Assembly: GCF_042652925.1 (NCBI RefSeq)
Contig: NZ_JBHSHC010000112.1
Coordinates: 1 to 64,000, forward strand
DNA from: Effusibacillus consociatus
GTDB taxonomy: Bacteria; Bacillota; Bacilli; Tumebacillales; Effusibacillaceae
Direction of reading: 5' to 3'
DNA: 64,000 nt
The translations under genes were made by a program, and so were the position numbers. This document shows, piece by piece, positions 58,311-64,000 of this stretch (the stretch's first letter is position 1; the number at the start of each line of letters is the position of its first letter). The notes under the pieces were generated by a model. It was given only the letters and a program-made list of their open reading frames with translations. It was not told the origin of the DNA and searched no databases.

Positions 58311-59117
58311 TCATGTCCCTCCTTTCCAGTAAGGTAGTACCGGTTTTAACAGTGGCAATACCTGTTCGATTCTATTTAAGCGGTTCCAAAGATATGAATG
58401 AAGAGCAATTTTGTCTTCTTCGGAGACATTCCATTCTTCGGGTACACTCTTTATAATATTCCACAAATCGTCTCTTGTCAGTCGTGACATTTTGTCGAGA
58501 ATGGAATGAAATGGTCGATTACCACGAATATAAGGGACCAACTTTTTATATACGTATCCAGAAGTATCAAATATTGAGAATTGATCATTCAATCTTTGTT
58601 TTAGTTGAGTCGCATTCCAAAGAGGACCCAAATCAAACGCGTGAGTATGATCAATAATGACAACCTCCATTCGGACTGCGTCAAACAGTAGGTTGCCACC
58701 GTTTCGATCTCGATCGGAATTATGAATCCAGTGATCAAACAATAAAATTTCAGGTACTACATGTATATTTTTTGCCATGTGTAACATTTCAGCGCTGGTT
58801 ACTTGATATGCTTTTTTCAGTCTTTTGGTTCCAAAGTGATTACCCGCGGTTATCGACTCGCCCACATGATTTGCGACTTCGTTTCCATGATCTTCAATAA
58901 AGGTTTGTCTTACTTCAATTATGGCAGGGGTAGGGATCGGGAGTTGAAGCATTTCTGCAAGCTTTGAGCAAATAAATTCATTAGCAAGTACACGAACCCC
59001 TTCCGGGTTCTGCATGAACTTAACCACGAAAGTTTCTCCGCCGCATAAAACATTGTATGGTTTAGTACAACCGTTTCTAATTTCGCCTATGGCTCTGTTC
59101 GCCGTAACAATTTGCAT
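58311..59117 (-). CDS. HipA-like kinase family protein
   Basis: 268 residues; AGGAGGA precedes the ATG. The protein has a HipA_2-type kinase fold: an ATP-anchoring Lys in Phe-Val-Val-Lys-Phe (residue 33), a catalytic loop Asn-Ser-Asp-Arg-Asp-Arg-Asn-Gly-Gly-Asn (residues 133-142), and a metal-binding Asp in Ile-Ile-Asp-His-Thr-His-Ala-Phe-Asp (residue 156). HipA kinases phosphorylate translation factors and cause growth arrest. In a prophage, such a module may serve superinfection immunity or addiction. No HipB-like antitoxin is adjacent; DUF3037 takes its place. Confidence 0.82.
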   Translation of the reverse strand: MQIVTANRAIGEIRNGCTKPYNVLCGGETFVVKFMQNPEGVRVLANEFICSKLAEMLQLPIPTPAIIEVRQTFIEDHGNEVANHVGESITAGNHFGTKRLKKAYQVTSAEMLHMAKNIHVVPEILLFDHWIHNSDRDRNGGNLLFDAVRMEVVIIDHTHAFDLGPLWNATQLKQRLNDQFSIFDTSGYVYKKLVPYIRGNRPFHSILDKMSRLTRDDLWNIIKSVPEEWNVSEEDKIALHSYLWNRLNRIEQVLPLLKPVLPYWKGGT

Positions 59118-59241
59118 GCGACAGCTTGTCCTCCTAAAAAAATTCTCCCCTATTACTGCCTTGGTTTTCGACTCTTCTCAAAAATTACTGAACAAATACA
59201 AAATATTATAAAAACCTACTTAATACGGTTTTTGTTATATT

Positions 59242-59305
59242 TTACTTTTGTTCCTTCCCATGCAAAGCCTTCCAAATCTTAATCAGATCCCGTTGATGTT
59301 CCTCT
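59242..59305 (-). pseudogene. Duplicated 3' end of the phage repressor gene
   Basis: On the minus strand, ending at TAA 59244-59242, the translation reads Glu-Glu-His-Gln-Arg-Asp-Leu-Ile-Lys-Ile-Trp-Lys-Ala-Leu-His-Gly-Lys. It is almost the same as the last residues of the repressor at 59355-59765 (Asp-Glu-His-Lys-Arg-Asp-Leu-Ile-Lys-Ile-Trp-Lys-Ala-Leu-His-Gly-Glu). It looks like the tail of an older, related repressor replaced by recombination. Confidence 0.75.
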
Positions 59306-59354
59306 TTTCAGTCCCCTTAGTTCGGGTCAAATCATGGAAGGCGTACAAAGTCGG

Positions 59355-59765
59355 TTACTTTTTCTCTCCGTGGAGTGCTTTCCATATCTTGATGAGGTCC
59401 CGCTTGTGCTCGTCTGGAGCGTCTTTGAAATCCTTAAAGAACAAATCGATTTCCGGGTCATTTTTAATCATTTCGAGTATCTCGAGGTCTTCAGGAGAGA
59501 GGTCGGAAGGTTGTCCAAGGGTGTAATTCGTTCGATCCTCACGAGCTATTTCGGTAGTGCGGCCAAGCAGATAGTCGGTAGATACTTCAAAGACATCGGC
59601 AAACTGTTTAATCTCGTGATCTTCAACAGGTCGTTTGCCTGCTTCAATCCGGGAAAGAACGCTGTTATTCATCCCGATTTTTTCTGCCAAATATATCTGC
59701 GTCCAACCACGTGCTTCTCTTAAGTTTTTTATTTTCTCACCGATTAACACAGGCCAGTTCACCAA
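59355..59765 (-). CDS. CI-type phage repressor, XRE family
   Basis: 136 residues from TTG 59765 (GTG 59762 is an alternative). Helix-turn-helix at residues 8-62 (Leu-Arg-Glu-Ala-Arg-Gly-Trp-Thr-Gln-Ile-Tyr-Leu-Ala-Glu-Lys-Ile-Gly, Ile-Glu-Ala-Gly-Lys-Arg). A C-terminal acidic stretch and a helical tail follow, without the S24 autoprotease domain. Cleavage would thus depend on the ImmA-like protease. It is divergent from the Cro-like gene across an operator-rich 148 bp, and a minus-strand TATGAT (59788-59783) could be its -10. Confidence 0.9.
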   Translation of the reverse strand: MVNWPVLIGEKIKNLREARGWTQIYLAEKIGMNNSVLSRIEAGKRPVEDHEIKQFADVFEVSTDYLLGRTTEIAREDRTNYTLGQPSDLSPEDLEILEMIKNDPEIDLFFKDFKDAPDEHKRDLIKIWKALHGEKK

Positions 59766-59792
59766 CTTTCCATATTAGCAAAATCATACCAC

Positions 59793-59897
59793 TTTTCTGC
59801 AACAGAAAAAATATTTTTGCTAAAACAACAAAAAACGTATTGACTTTTCTGAAACAGCAAAGTATATTTTAGACAGAAGGTTTGCTGAATCAGCAAA
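59793..59897. promoter_or_regulatory. CI/Cro operator cluster and early promoter
   Basis: Four 17-bp palindromes follow the pattern TTTkCTG-N3-CAGmAAA: TTTTCTGCAACAGAAAA (59793-59809), TTTGCTAAAACAACAAA (59816-59832), TTTTCTGAAACAGCAAA (59845-59861) and TTTGCTGAATCAGCAAA (59881-59897). TTGACT (59840-59845) and TATATT (59863-59868), with 17-bp spacing, form the rightward promoter. The third operator fills its spacer. Confidence 0.85.
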
Positions 59898-59913
59898 GAA
59901 AGGAGGGCATCTA

Positions 59914-60168
59914 GTGAGAAAGATAAACCTGTCTTATATTGCCAACCGAAGAAATGAATTGAACAAGACGTTGCAGGATCTGGCGGATGCGCTAGGGTTT
60001 AAAAACGCATCTACGTATATGAAATACGAGAAAGGCGACTATGCATTCAAAGCAGATCATCTGCCAATCTTAGCAAGAGAAATCAATTGCAGTATCGATG
60101 ACCTTTTTTTTGAAAAAAATTTTGCTGATTTAGCAAAATACGACGAACAATCCGCCACATCGGCCTAG
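59914..60168 (+). CDS. Cro-like transcriptional regulator
   Basis: 84 residues from GTG 59914, 9 nt after AAGGAGGG. XRE helix-turn-helix at about 8-62 (Arg-Asn-Glu-Leu-Asn-Lys-Thr-Leu-Gln-Asp-Leu-Ala-Asp-Ala-Leu-Gly). As first gene of the rightward early operon facing the repressor, it is the probable Cro. Its 3' part contains a fifth operator copy (60121-60137). Confidence 0.87.
   Translation: MRKINLSYIANRRNELNKTLQDLADALGFKNASTYMKYEKGDYAFKADHLPILAREINCSIDDLFFEKNFADLAKYDEQSATSA
60121..60137. promoter_or_regulatory. Fifth CI/Cro operator copy inside the cro-like gene
   Basis: TTTGCTGATTTAGCAAA matches the operator pattern of 59793-59897 and lies 240 bp downstream, in the coding sequence. It could allow looping between bound repressors or serve as a roadblock. 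Confidence 0.6.
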
Positions 60169-60180
60169 GGGGTGAATTGG

Positions 60181-60459
60181 ATGGAAAACAAAGCGGGCGA
60201 ACTGAAAGTGACTTTACATTTGGACGCGGACCAGTTCAAATCGCAACTGAATGAAATCGAAGCGCAGCTGGATCGGATTTTGGAGAAAGCGGAGAGGGTA
60301 ATGAAGGTTTTTGGAAAGGAAGCCGCCGCTGCAACGACGGCTAAGGAAATCACTTTTGTCCAACCACCAATACATGTAAATGAAGAAAGTCTAGAAACAA
60401 TTCAAAGATCACTCAGAACTTTCGCCACCGGTAAAACCAACGATTTGGTCTGCGAATAG
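60181..60459 (+). CDS. Small coiled-coil phage protein
   Basis: 92 residues. The ATG at 60181 follows AGGGGGTGA. Residues 15-55 have the heptad pattern of a coiled coil. No known motif. Its 3' end overlaps the end of a converging minus-strand gene by 51 bp. Confidence 0.65.
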   Translation: MENKAGELKVTLHLDADQFKSQLNEIEAQLDRILEKAERVMKVFGKEAAAATTAKEITFVQPPIHVNEESLETIQRSLRTFATGKTNDLVCE

Positions 60460-60867
60460 AGCTAATTGATCAAAATCAAACCGCGCTTCAGGGTTTGCGA
60501 ATGGTCTAAGCGTCGCGTTCTTTAACAAAACAATCGAAGTATCATTGGTCAATCTTGCGTTTTCGGGACCGATCTCATTTTCCCATTCTTTAAGAGCTTC
60601 GTCCCGGAATTTCACTAGCATGTTGATCGTATTGAGCTTCATCTGATCTGCACCGACTGGTGTACCGAGTTCTTCGGTGTCGATGTGCTCAACATCAGCA
60701 GTGATAATTCCGAAATTCGTAACGATTATCGCTGAATGGTCTGGGTGTGCAGGCAATGATTCTGTACCGTTTTGAATGGACTTCATGAGTCCTCCAAACA
60801 AATTAATGGTTAATGCTTTTAAATCTTTACGACCTTCAAGTGTTTTTGGGATTTTTTGTTCTGACAA
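60409..60867 (-). CDS. Phage hypothetical protein
   Basis: 152 residues from a TTG at 60867, 6 nt after AAGGAGG. The frame is open further upstream to 61419, but that part is antisense to the antirepressor gene and is rejected. It is a mixed soluble sequence with no membrane segment. An isolated minus-strand gene in the early region, divergent from the antirepressor, is a common place for a cargo gene expressed in the lysogen. Confidence 0.6.
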   Translation of the reverse strand: MSEQKIPKTLEGRKDLKALTINLFGGLMKSIQNGTESLPAHPDHSAIIVTNFGIITADVEHIDTEELGTPVGADQMKLNTINMLVKFRDEALKEWENEIGPENARLTNDTSIVLLKNATLRPFANPEARFDFDQLALFADQIVGFTGGESSE

Positions 60868-60945
60868 TTCAATACCTCCTTTGATGGTTGGACTTATAAC
60901 CAATTCAATACAGAAGGTGGAAATTCCTTGAAGGGAATGATTTCG

Positions 60946-61722
60946 ATGAAGCTGATCACCAACGAACTGATTCCGGTTTATGAAACAGATTTGGGGAATA
61001 AAGTTGTAGACGGTCGAGAACTTCATGAGTTCTTGGAAGTTGGCGACAAATTCTCTCAATGGATAGAAAGACGCATTGAAAAATATGGCTTTGTTAACGG
61101 TGAAGACTTTTTCACAATTTCGGGAAAAAGTACCGGAGGCCGCCCGACAACTGAATACATCATCAAATTGGATGTCGCAAAAGAATTCTGCATGGTCGAG
61201 AACAACGAACAGGGTCGTAAGGCCCGGAAATATTTCATCAAGGTTGAGAAAGATTACAAGGCACAAATGATCGACGTTTCCCGGCTCAGTCCGCAAATGC
61301 AGATGTTCCACTACATTGGGCAGGCTGTTGCAAATTTGGAGATCGAAGCAGCTAAGACCAAAGAGGAACTGGCAGAGGTGAAGACGACGGTTGAAACCAT
61401 CCAAGAAACATTCCTCCAACGCGACGACGATTGGCGCAAATCAATTAACTCTTTACTTAATGGTGCGGCTTTCCGGTTAGGTGGAAACTACCAAGATTTA
61501 CGAAATGAAAGTTACCGGTTACTTGAAGAACGCGGGCGCTGCGATCTGAATACTCGTCTCCGCAACCTGAAGGTGAGGCTCGAAGAAAGCGGAGCGACGA
61601 AAACCAAGATCGACAACACAACAAGGATGGATGTTATTGAATCCGATCCGCGCCTGAAAGAGATTTACACAACCATCGTTAAGGAACTGTCGATTGGTTC
61701 TTTGAAAGTAAAGAGTTCTTAA
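60946..61722 (+). CDS. AntA/AntB-type phage antirepressor
   Basis: 258 residues from ATG 60946 (AAGGGA upstream; TTG 60928 is an alternative). The AntA domain spans about 1-100 (Asn-Glu-Leu-Ile-Pro-Val-Tyr, Val-Asp-Gly-Arg-Glu-Leu-His-Glu-Phe-Leu, Phe-Ser-Gln-Trp-Ile, Glu-Tyr-Ile-Ile-Lys-Leu-Asp-Val-Ala-Lys-Glu). A helical C-terminal part follows. Antirepressors inactivate CI-type repressors and promote induction. Confidence 0.92.
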   Translation: MKLITNELIPVYETDLGNKVVDGRELHEFLEVGDKFSQWIERRIEKYGFVNGEDFFTISGKSTGGRPTTEYIIKLDVAKEFCMVENNEQGRKARKYFIKVEKDYKAQMIDVSRLSPQMQMFHYIGQAVANLEIEAAKTKEELAEVKTTVETIQETFLQRDDDWRKSINSLLNGAAFRLGGNYQDLRNESYRLLEERGRCDLNTRLRNLKVRLEESGATKTKIDNTTRMDVIESDPRLKEIYTTIVKELSIGSLKVKSS

Positions 61723-61736
61723 AAGGTGGGAAAAGA

Positions 61737-61910
61737 ATGCAAGAATGCTTACTTTGCGAGAATACGGCGGACACGACGTTTCGAAACAATGGATGCGGCA
61801 AACAAATCTTTCTGTGCGACTCCTGCGTGGGATTGATTGTGGATTTGTTTATCGAAAACGAGGGTGAACCGCCAGAACCGAAACAGCCCAAACTCTACAG
61901 AGTTAAGTGA
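61737..61910 (+). CDS. Small phage protein with two Cys-x-x-Cys pairs
   Basis: 57 residues from ATG 61737 after AAAGGTGGG. Cys-Leu-Leu-Cys at residues 4-7 and Cys-Asp-Ser-Cys near residue 27 suggest a zinc-binding knuckle. The C terminus is acidic and Pro-rich. It starts 15 bp after the antirepressor and belongs to the early operon. No family recognised. Confidence 0.6.
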   Translation: MQECLLCENTADTTFRNNGCGKQIFLCDSCVGLIVDLFIENEGEPPEPKQPKLYRVK

Positions 61911-61920
61911 GGTGATCTAA

Positions 61921-62070
61921 ATGCCTAAAGACCCGCCCGGAATCAAATTCCAAGAAATCTACGAGCCGGATATGGAAAAGATGGTTCAGGCTTTACGGAT
62001 TGTTCTGGAATCGCCAAGTGGCTCCAATGAAAAAGAAGTCGAAGCTTCAGTGGAACACGATTCCGCATAG
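61921..62070 (+). CDS. Small phage protein
   Basis: 49 residues. GAGGTGA is 5 nt before the ATG at 61921 and overlaps the previous stop region. Acidic and helical (Glu-Pro-Asp-Met-Glu-Lys-Met-Val-Gln-Ala-Leu-Arg). No known domain. Confidence 0.55.
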   Translation: MPKDPPGIKFQEIYEPDMEKMVQALRIVLESPSGSNEKEVEASVEHDSA

Positions 62071-62103
62071 AGTTTTTCTCTACGCATGAGAGGAGGGGGT
62101 GAA

Positions 62104-62277
62104 ATGGTTGATATCCGTTGTGTAGAGTGCAAGAAACTTCTTCTCCGTTGCCATACAGTAAACCGGATCACGGTAAAGGGGGAGGTAAGAGTCTATGCAA
62201 AAGTCTGTGGAACAAGTGAAAAAACTGCTTCTGACAGTTTTCGTTCCGGCTGCCAACAAACTGAAGCAGAATGCTGA
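62104..62277 (+). CDS. Com-like zinc-binding small phage protein (tentative)
   Basis: 57 residues. GAGGAGGGGGTG lies before the ATG at 62104. The start Asp-Ile-Arg-Cys-Val-Glu-Cys-Lys-Lys-Leu-Leu-Leu resembles phage Com-family knuckles, which are usually shorter. The second half overlaps a small gene in another frame (62195-62305), so the end of this protein may be fortuitous. Confidence 0.45.
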   Translation: MVDIRCVECKKLLLRCHTVNRITVKGEVRVYAKVCGTSEKTASDSFRSGCQQTEAEC

Positions 62278-62305
62278 GCTACAGAAAAAAGAGCAGGCTT
62301 CGTAA
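62195..62305 (+). CDS. Very small phage protein
   Basis: 36 residues from ATG 62195 with a strong AGGGGGAGG 9 nt upstream. A helical sequence with a hydrophobic centre (Lys-Leu-Leu-Leu-Thr-Val-Phe-Val-Pro-Ala-Ala) and a charged end. It overlaps the Com-like frame; the good ribosome binding site is the main support. Confidence 0.45.
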   Translation: MQKSVEQVKKLLLTVFVPAANKLKQNAELQKKEQAS

Positions 62306-62335
62306 TCGAAATCATTTGAAAGGTGGTAAAAGCGC

Positions 62336-62605
62336 ATGAACCAAACAATCGCATTGCCGAAGCAGGAAGAGTTCCAAGATGTGCAATGGGTAATCGAAAA
62401 CAAGTCTCGTCTTGATGAAGTGCTCTACGATCAAATTTACGAACTCGACAGCTTTTTCGTTCGAAAAGCCATCCTTGCGAACAAATACACTGCAGAAGTC
62501 GTAGAGGAGTTCATTTACAAGACTGGCAGCCGACGTCATTTCAACAGATGCTTTCTCAGTTCGGATCTGATTCAAATGCTAGTAGAGTTTTTCAATCGTA
62601 AGTAA
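62336..62605 (+). CDS. Phage hypothetical protein
   Basis: 89 residues; AAAGGTGG precedes the ATG. Acidic N terminus and helical body (Asp-Glu-Val-Leu-Tyr-Asp-Gln-Ile-Tyr-Glu-Leu-Asp). No Cys pairs, membrane segment or known motif. Part of the early string of small genes. Confidence 0.62.
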   Translation: MNQTIALPKQEEFQDVQWVIENKSRLDEVLYDQIYELDSFFVRKAILANKYTAEVVEEFIYKTGSRRHFNRCFLSSDLIQMLVEFFNRK

Positions 62606-62653
62606 CCGCCGGTTGGCGGGAGGGGACAAGCCTGACAAGGGGGTGATGTTTAA

Positions 62654-62851
62654 ATGCTTAGCGCACATGACAAGTGGCTATTGCCAAATGACCCACGGCC
62701 ATCGCAAATCACAGGCGGATGTGATCACTGCAAAGACGAGATTTACGTGGAGGAGATGTACTTCCGTACAAAAGAAGGGGAATGCATCCACGAAGACTGC
62801 TGGGAAGATTTCACCATGAAAAAACTTGGTGCGGAAAGGAGATATGTGTAA
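62654..62851 (+). CDS. Small phage protein with Cys-x-x-Cys and His-x-x-Cys pairs
   Basis: 65 residues; AAGGGGGTGATG lies upstream of the ATG. Cys-Asp-His-Cys-Lys-Asp near residue 23 and Cys-Ile-His-Glu-Asp-Cys-Trp near residue 44 look like a LIM- or treble-clef-like zinc site. Its stop overlaps the next start (TAATG). Confidence 0.6.
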   Translation: MLSAHDKWLLPNDPRPSQITGGCDHCKDEIYVEEMYFRTKEGECIHEDCWEDFTMKKLGAERRYV

Positions 62852-62979
62852 TGCCTATCCGGTATACAAACGATCCCGTACTTGGCTGGCTCGTATTGAT
62901 CGGAGATGTCGTGGTACATTCTTGCGATACGGAAGAACAGTGCATCGAGTATATCAATGACTGGCCAAAGGTTTGGTGA
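62851..62979 (+). CDS. Very small phage protein
   Basis: 42 residues from ATG 62851, coupled to the gene before it and with AAAGGAG 11 nt upstream. Rich in Trp, Val and Asp (Gly-Trp-Leu-Val-Leu-Ile-Gly-Asp-Val-Val-Val). No family recognised. Confidence 0.5.
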   Translation: MPIRYTNDPVLGWLVLIGDVVVHSCDTEEQCIEYINDWPKVW

Positions 62980-63143
62980 GAGGAATGTGCCACCTGACAA
63001 GAGAGGTTTGCCAGATGGCATTAAGGTAAGATCGATCTTTCAGAAGGGGTGGTGTTGCGGGGTACATCTGAATCATAGCAAGCAAATGAACCACAAAAAA
63101 GTGGGGTTCTTGTGAGAAATACACACATAGGGGGTGGAAAAAG

Positions 63144-63413
63144 TTGCAAGCAAGCAATATCGGCGCGTTGTTACGGATGTGCCGGGAGACAAAGGGGTTG
63201 AGTCAACAAGATGTCGCTGATCATTTAATCGTCGATCGCTCTCGGATTTCTCGTATTGAGACCGGGAAAGAAGAACCAAGCTTTTTAGAAGTACTTAAGA
63301 TTGCAGAGCTGACCGATTCCAAAGAATTTATCGGCATGTATGTAGCAGGTAAGGGATGGCACCGGGTAATGAAATTAGATCAATTCTTAGAAGAAATGCA
63401 TGTGGGAGCGTGA
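63144..63413 (+). CDS. XRE-family phage regulator
   Basis: 89 residues from a TTG at 63144 after GGGGGTGG. Helix-turn-helix at about 8-62 (Cys-Arg-Glu-Thr-Lys-Gly-Leu-Ser-Gln-Gln-Asp-Val-Ala-Asp-His-Leu, Arg-Ile-Glu-Thr-Gly-Lys-Glu-Glu-Pro). It is not next to an operator cluster and probably acts later in the early programme. Confidence 0.85.
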   Translation: MQASNIGALLRMCRETKGLSQQDVADHLIVDRSRISRIETGKEEPSFLEVLKIAELTDSKEFIGMYVAGKGWHRVMKLDQFLEEMHVGA

Positions 63414-63418
63414 GGAAA

Positions 63419-63529
63419 ATGAGTATCGATCTCAGAATGTGGTGGCGTTCACTGCCGAAAGAAGAACGTAGGGTCCGACTGCAAGCGGAACTTCGAATGC
63501 ATCAGATCCAAAGACAAGGAGGGAAATGA
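63419..63529 (+). CDS. Very small basic phage protein
   Basis: 36 residues; GTGAGGA lies just before the ATG. Very rich in Arg and Trp (Met-Trp-Trp-Arg-Ser-Leu), helical. It starts 5 bp after the XRE gene and ends where the next gene begins. Confidence 0.5.
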   Translation: MSIDLRMWWRSLPKEERRVRLQAELRMHQIQRQGGK

Positions 63530-63679
63530 GTGGACGAACGGATCGAACTTTTGAACCTGGCATGCAGCCGATGCGGAATTTACGCCAGTGAAGAGAGAAC
63601 CATTTGTACTTTGTGTCCGATGGAAGCATGGCGGCAACGGCTTGTGCTGGAGCAGATGGAAAAGGAAAAGGCCTTTTGA
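63530..63679 (+). CDS. Small phage protein with two Cys-x-x-Cys pairs
   Basis: 49 residues from GTG 63530 (GGAGG 7 nt upstream), directly abutting the previous stop. Cys-Ser-Arg-Cys near residue 12 and Cys-Thr-Leu-Cys near residue 27 suggest zinc binding, and a helix follows. No family recognised. Confidence 0.55.
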   Translation: MDERIELLNLACSRCGIYASEERTICTLCPMEAWRQRLVLEQMEKEKAF

Positions 63680-63766
63680 TCCCGACAATTGAAAAGGCCC
63701 AGTGAAAAAATCACTTTAAGAAAGTATAGCACGAAATCGAATTTCAATTCAAACGGGGGTATAACC

Positions 63767-64000
63767 GTGAAATCAATTAGTCTGTTAGACCTTTCTCTCC
63801 GAGTCTTCAAAGGGATTCGCGAATTCACACTGGAAACGAACGGCGGCAATGTCACCATCTACGGTGACAATGCGGTTGGAAAAACGACACTCTTTGATGC
63901 TTTTACATGGCTCCTGTTCGACAAAGACAGCTCCAATCGAAAGGACTTCGAAATTAAGACACTGGACAAAGACGGGAACGTCTTGCATGGACTGGAGCAT
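63767..64000 (+). CDS. AAA family ATPase, SMC/RecN-like N-terminal end (partial)
   Basis: 78 residues from GTG 63767 (GGGGGT upstream), open at the right edge. Walker A Gly-Asp-Asn-Ala-Val-Gly-Lys-Thr-Thr is at about residue 32, after a beta strand that starts Leu-Arg-Val-Phe-Lys-Gly-Ile-Arg-Glu-Phe. The pattern Phe-Asp-Ala-Phe-Thr-Trp-Leu-Leu-Phe-Asp-Lys-Asp is typical of phage SbcC/RecF-like ATPases that work with recombination functions. The rest lies outside the window. Confidence 0.85.
   Translation, partial: MKSISLLDLSLRVFKGIREFTLETNGGNVTIYGDNAVGKTTLFDAFTWLLFDKDSSNRKDFEIKTLDKDGNVLHGLEH

Larger units (their letters stand above)
54731..64000. mobile_element. Prophage or phage-like element inserted in comM (left part)
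   Basis: From the attachment junction the order is: large serine recombinase, S24-like protein, ImmA-like protease, DUF3037 and HipA-like pair, CI-type repressor (all minus), then Cro-like, antirepressor, a string of small genes and an AAA ATPase (plus). This is the lysogeny and early module of a temperate siphovirus-like phage. The 162 bp at 62980-63143 show nothing but a ribosome binding site for the next gene. The right end and structural genes lie outside the window. Confidence 0.88.

Noticed and set aside
60868..61419. Long minus-strand frame continuing the 60409-60867 gene
   Set aside because: It runs antisense to the well-supported antirepressor gene; the start with AAGGAGG is at 60867.
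62980..63143. Short frames between the small phage genes
   Set aside because: The candidates have under 20 codons or lack a suitable ribosome binding site.
1..64000. CRISPR arrays, rRNA and tRNA genes
   Set aside because: No regularly spaced direct repeats, rRNA segments or tRNA cloverleaf sequences were seen on either strand.

Overview
The window reads as chromosome of a Gram-positive, endospore-forming, probably flagellated member of the Bacillales. The evidence is strong GGAGG-type ribosome binding sites with many GTG/TTG starts, Bacillus-like gene order (rplS-lepB-ylqF-rnhB-ylqG-ylqH), gerA-type germination operons, a sigma-G-like promoter, and TnrA/GlnR-type nitrogen boxes. A relative of Alicyclobacillaceae is my guess, not a demonstration. 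No rRNA, tRNA or CRISPR array was seen.

Region 1 (1-9.9 kb) is nitrogen assimilation. It holds the tail of a nitrite reductase small subunit-like Rieske protein, an HPr-like protein, an aromatic acid exporter-like protein, a NarK-type nitrate/nitrite transporter, a soluble chemotaxis receptor, an ANTAR regulator with an ammonium channel, MgtC-ACT, a DUF294 nucleotidyltransferase and a DnaQ-like exonuclease. Four perfect TGTNA-N7-TNACA boxes lie upstream of the HPr gene (one) and the ANTAR-amt operon (three).

Region 2 (9.9-21.3 kb) holds an ABC-2 exporter whose promoter region carries two palindromes. The same palindrome lies in front of a TetR gene 8 kb away, so the two are probably one regulon. 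Between them are adk and AMP-forming acetyl-CoA synthetase, a remnant of an acetate transporter, a Gln-rich protein, and a decayed germination operon (three pseudogenes). pcrA follows.

Region 3 (21.4-37.1 kb) is the most unusual part. It has five GMC-family flavin oxidoreductase genes, two with an N-terminal LysM-like segment and one fused to a ThuA-like domain. Two xylose-isomerase-like TIM-barrel genes and an intact gerA-type operon are interleaved with them. This suggests oxidation of a sugar or glycoside to a keto-sugar with further processing, possibly at the spore or cell surface. One GMC gene has a frameshift in a C7 tract.

Region 4 (37.2-54.7 kb) contains an ECF sigma/anti-sigma pair with a divergent lipoprotein, both with AACC-N16-CGT promoters. 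It continues with rplS, lepB and ylqF, a MerR/TipAS regulator, a TetR protein with two tandem HTH domains next to a SwrC-like RND exporter, then rnhB, a FliK-like gene, an FlhB-like gene, yraN, a yneF-like gene, and a cobalamin riboswitch driving btuFCD.

Region 5 (54.7-64 kb) is a prophage or phage-like element inserted in comM/yifB. It has a large serine recombinase, an S24-like protein, an ImmA-like protease, a DUF3037 protein with a HipA-like kinase (candidate defence or toxin cargo), a CI/Cro-like switch with five operators, an antirepressor, many tiny Cys-pair genes, and the start of an AAA ATPase at the right edge.
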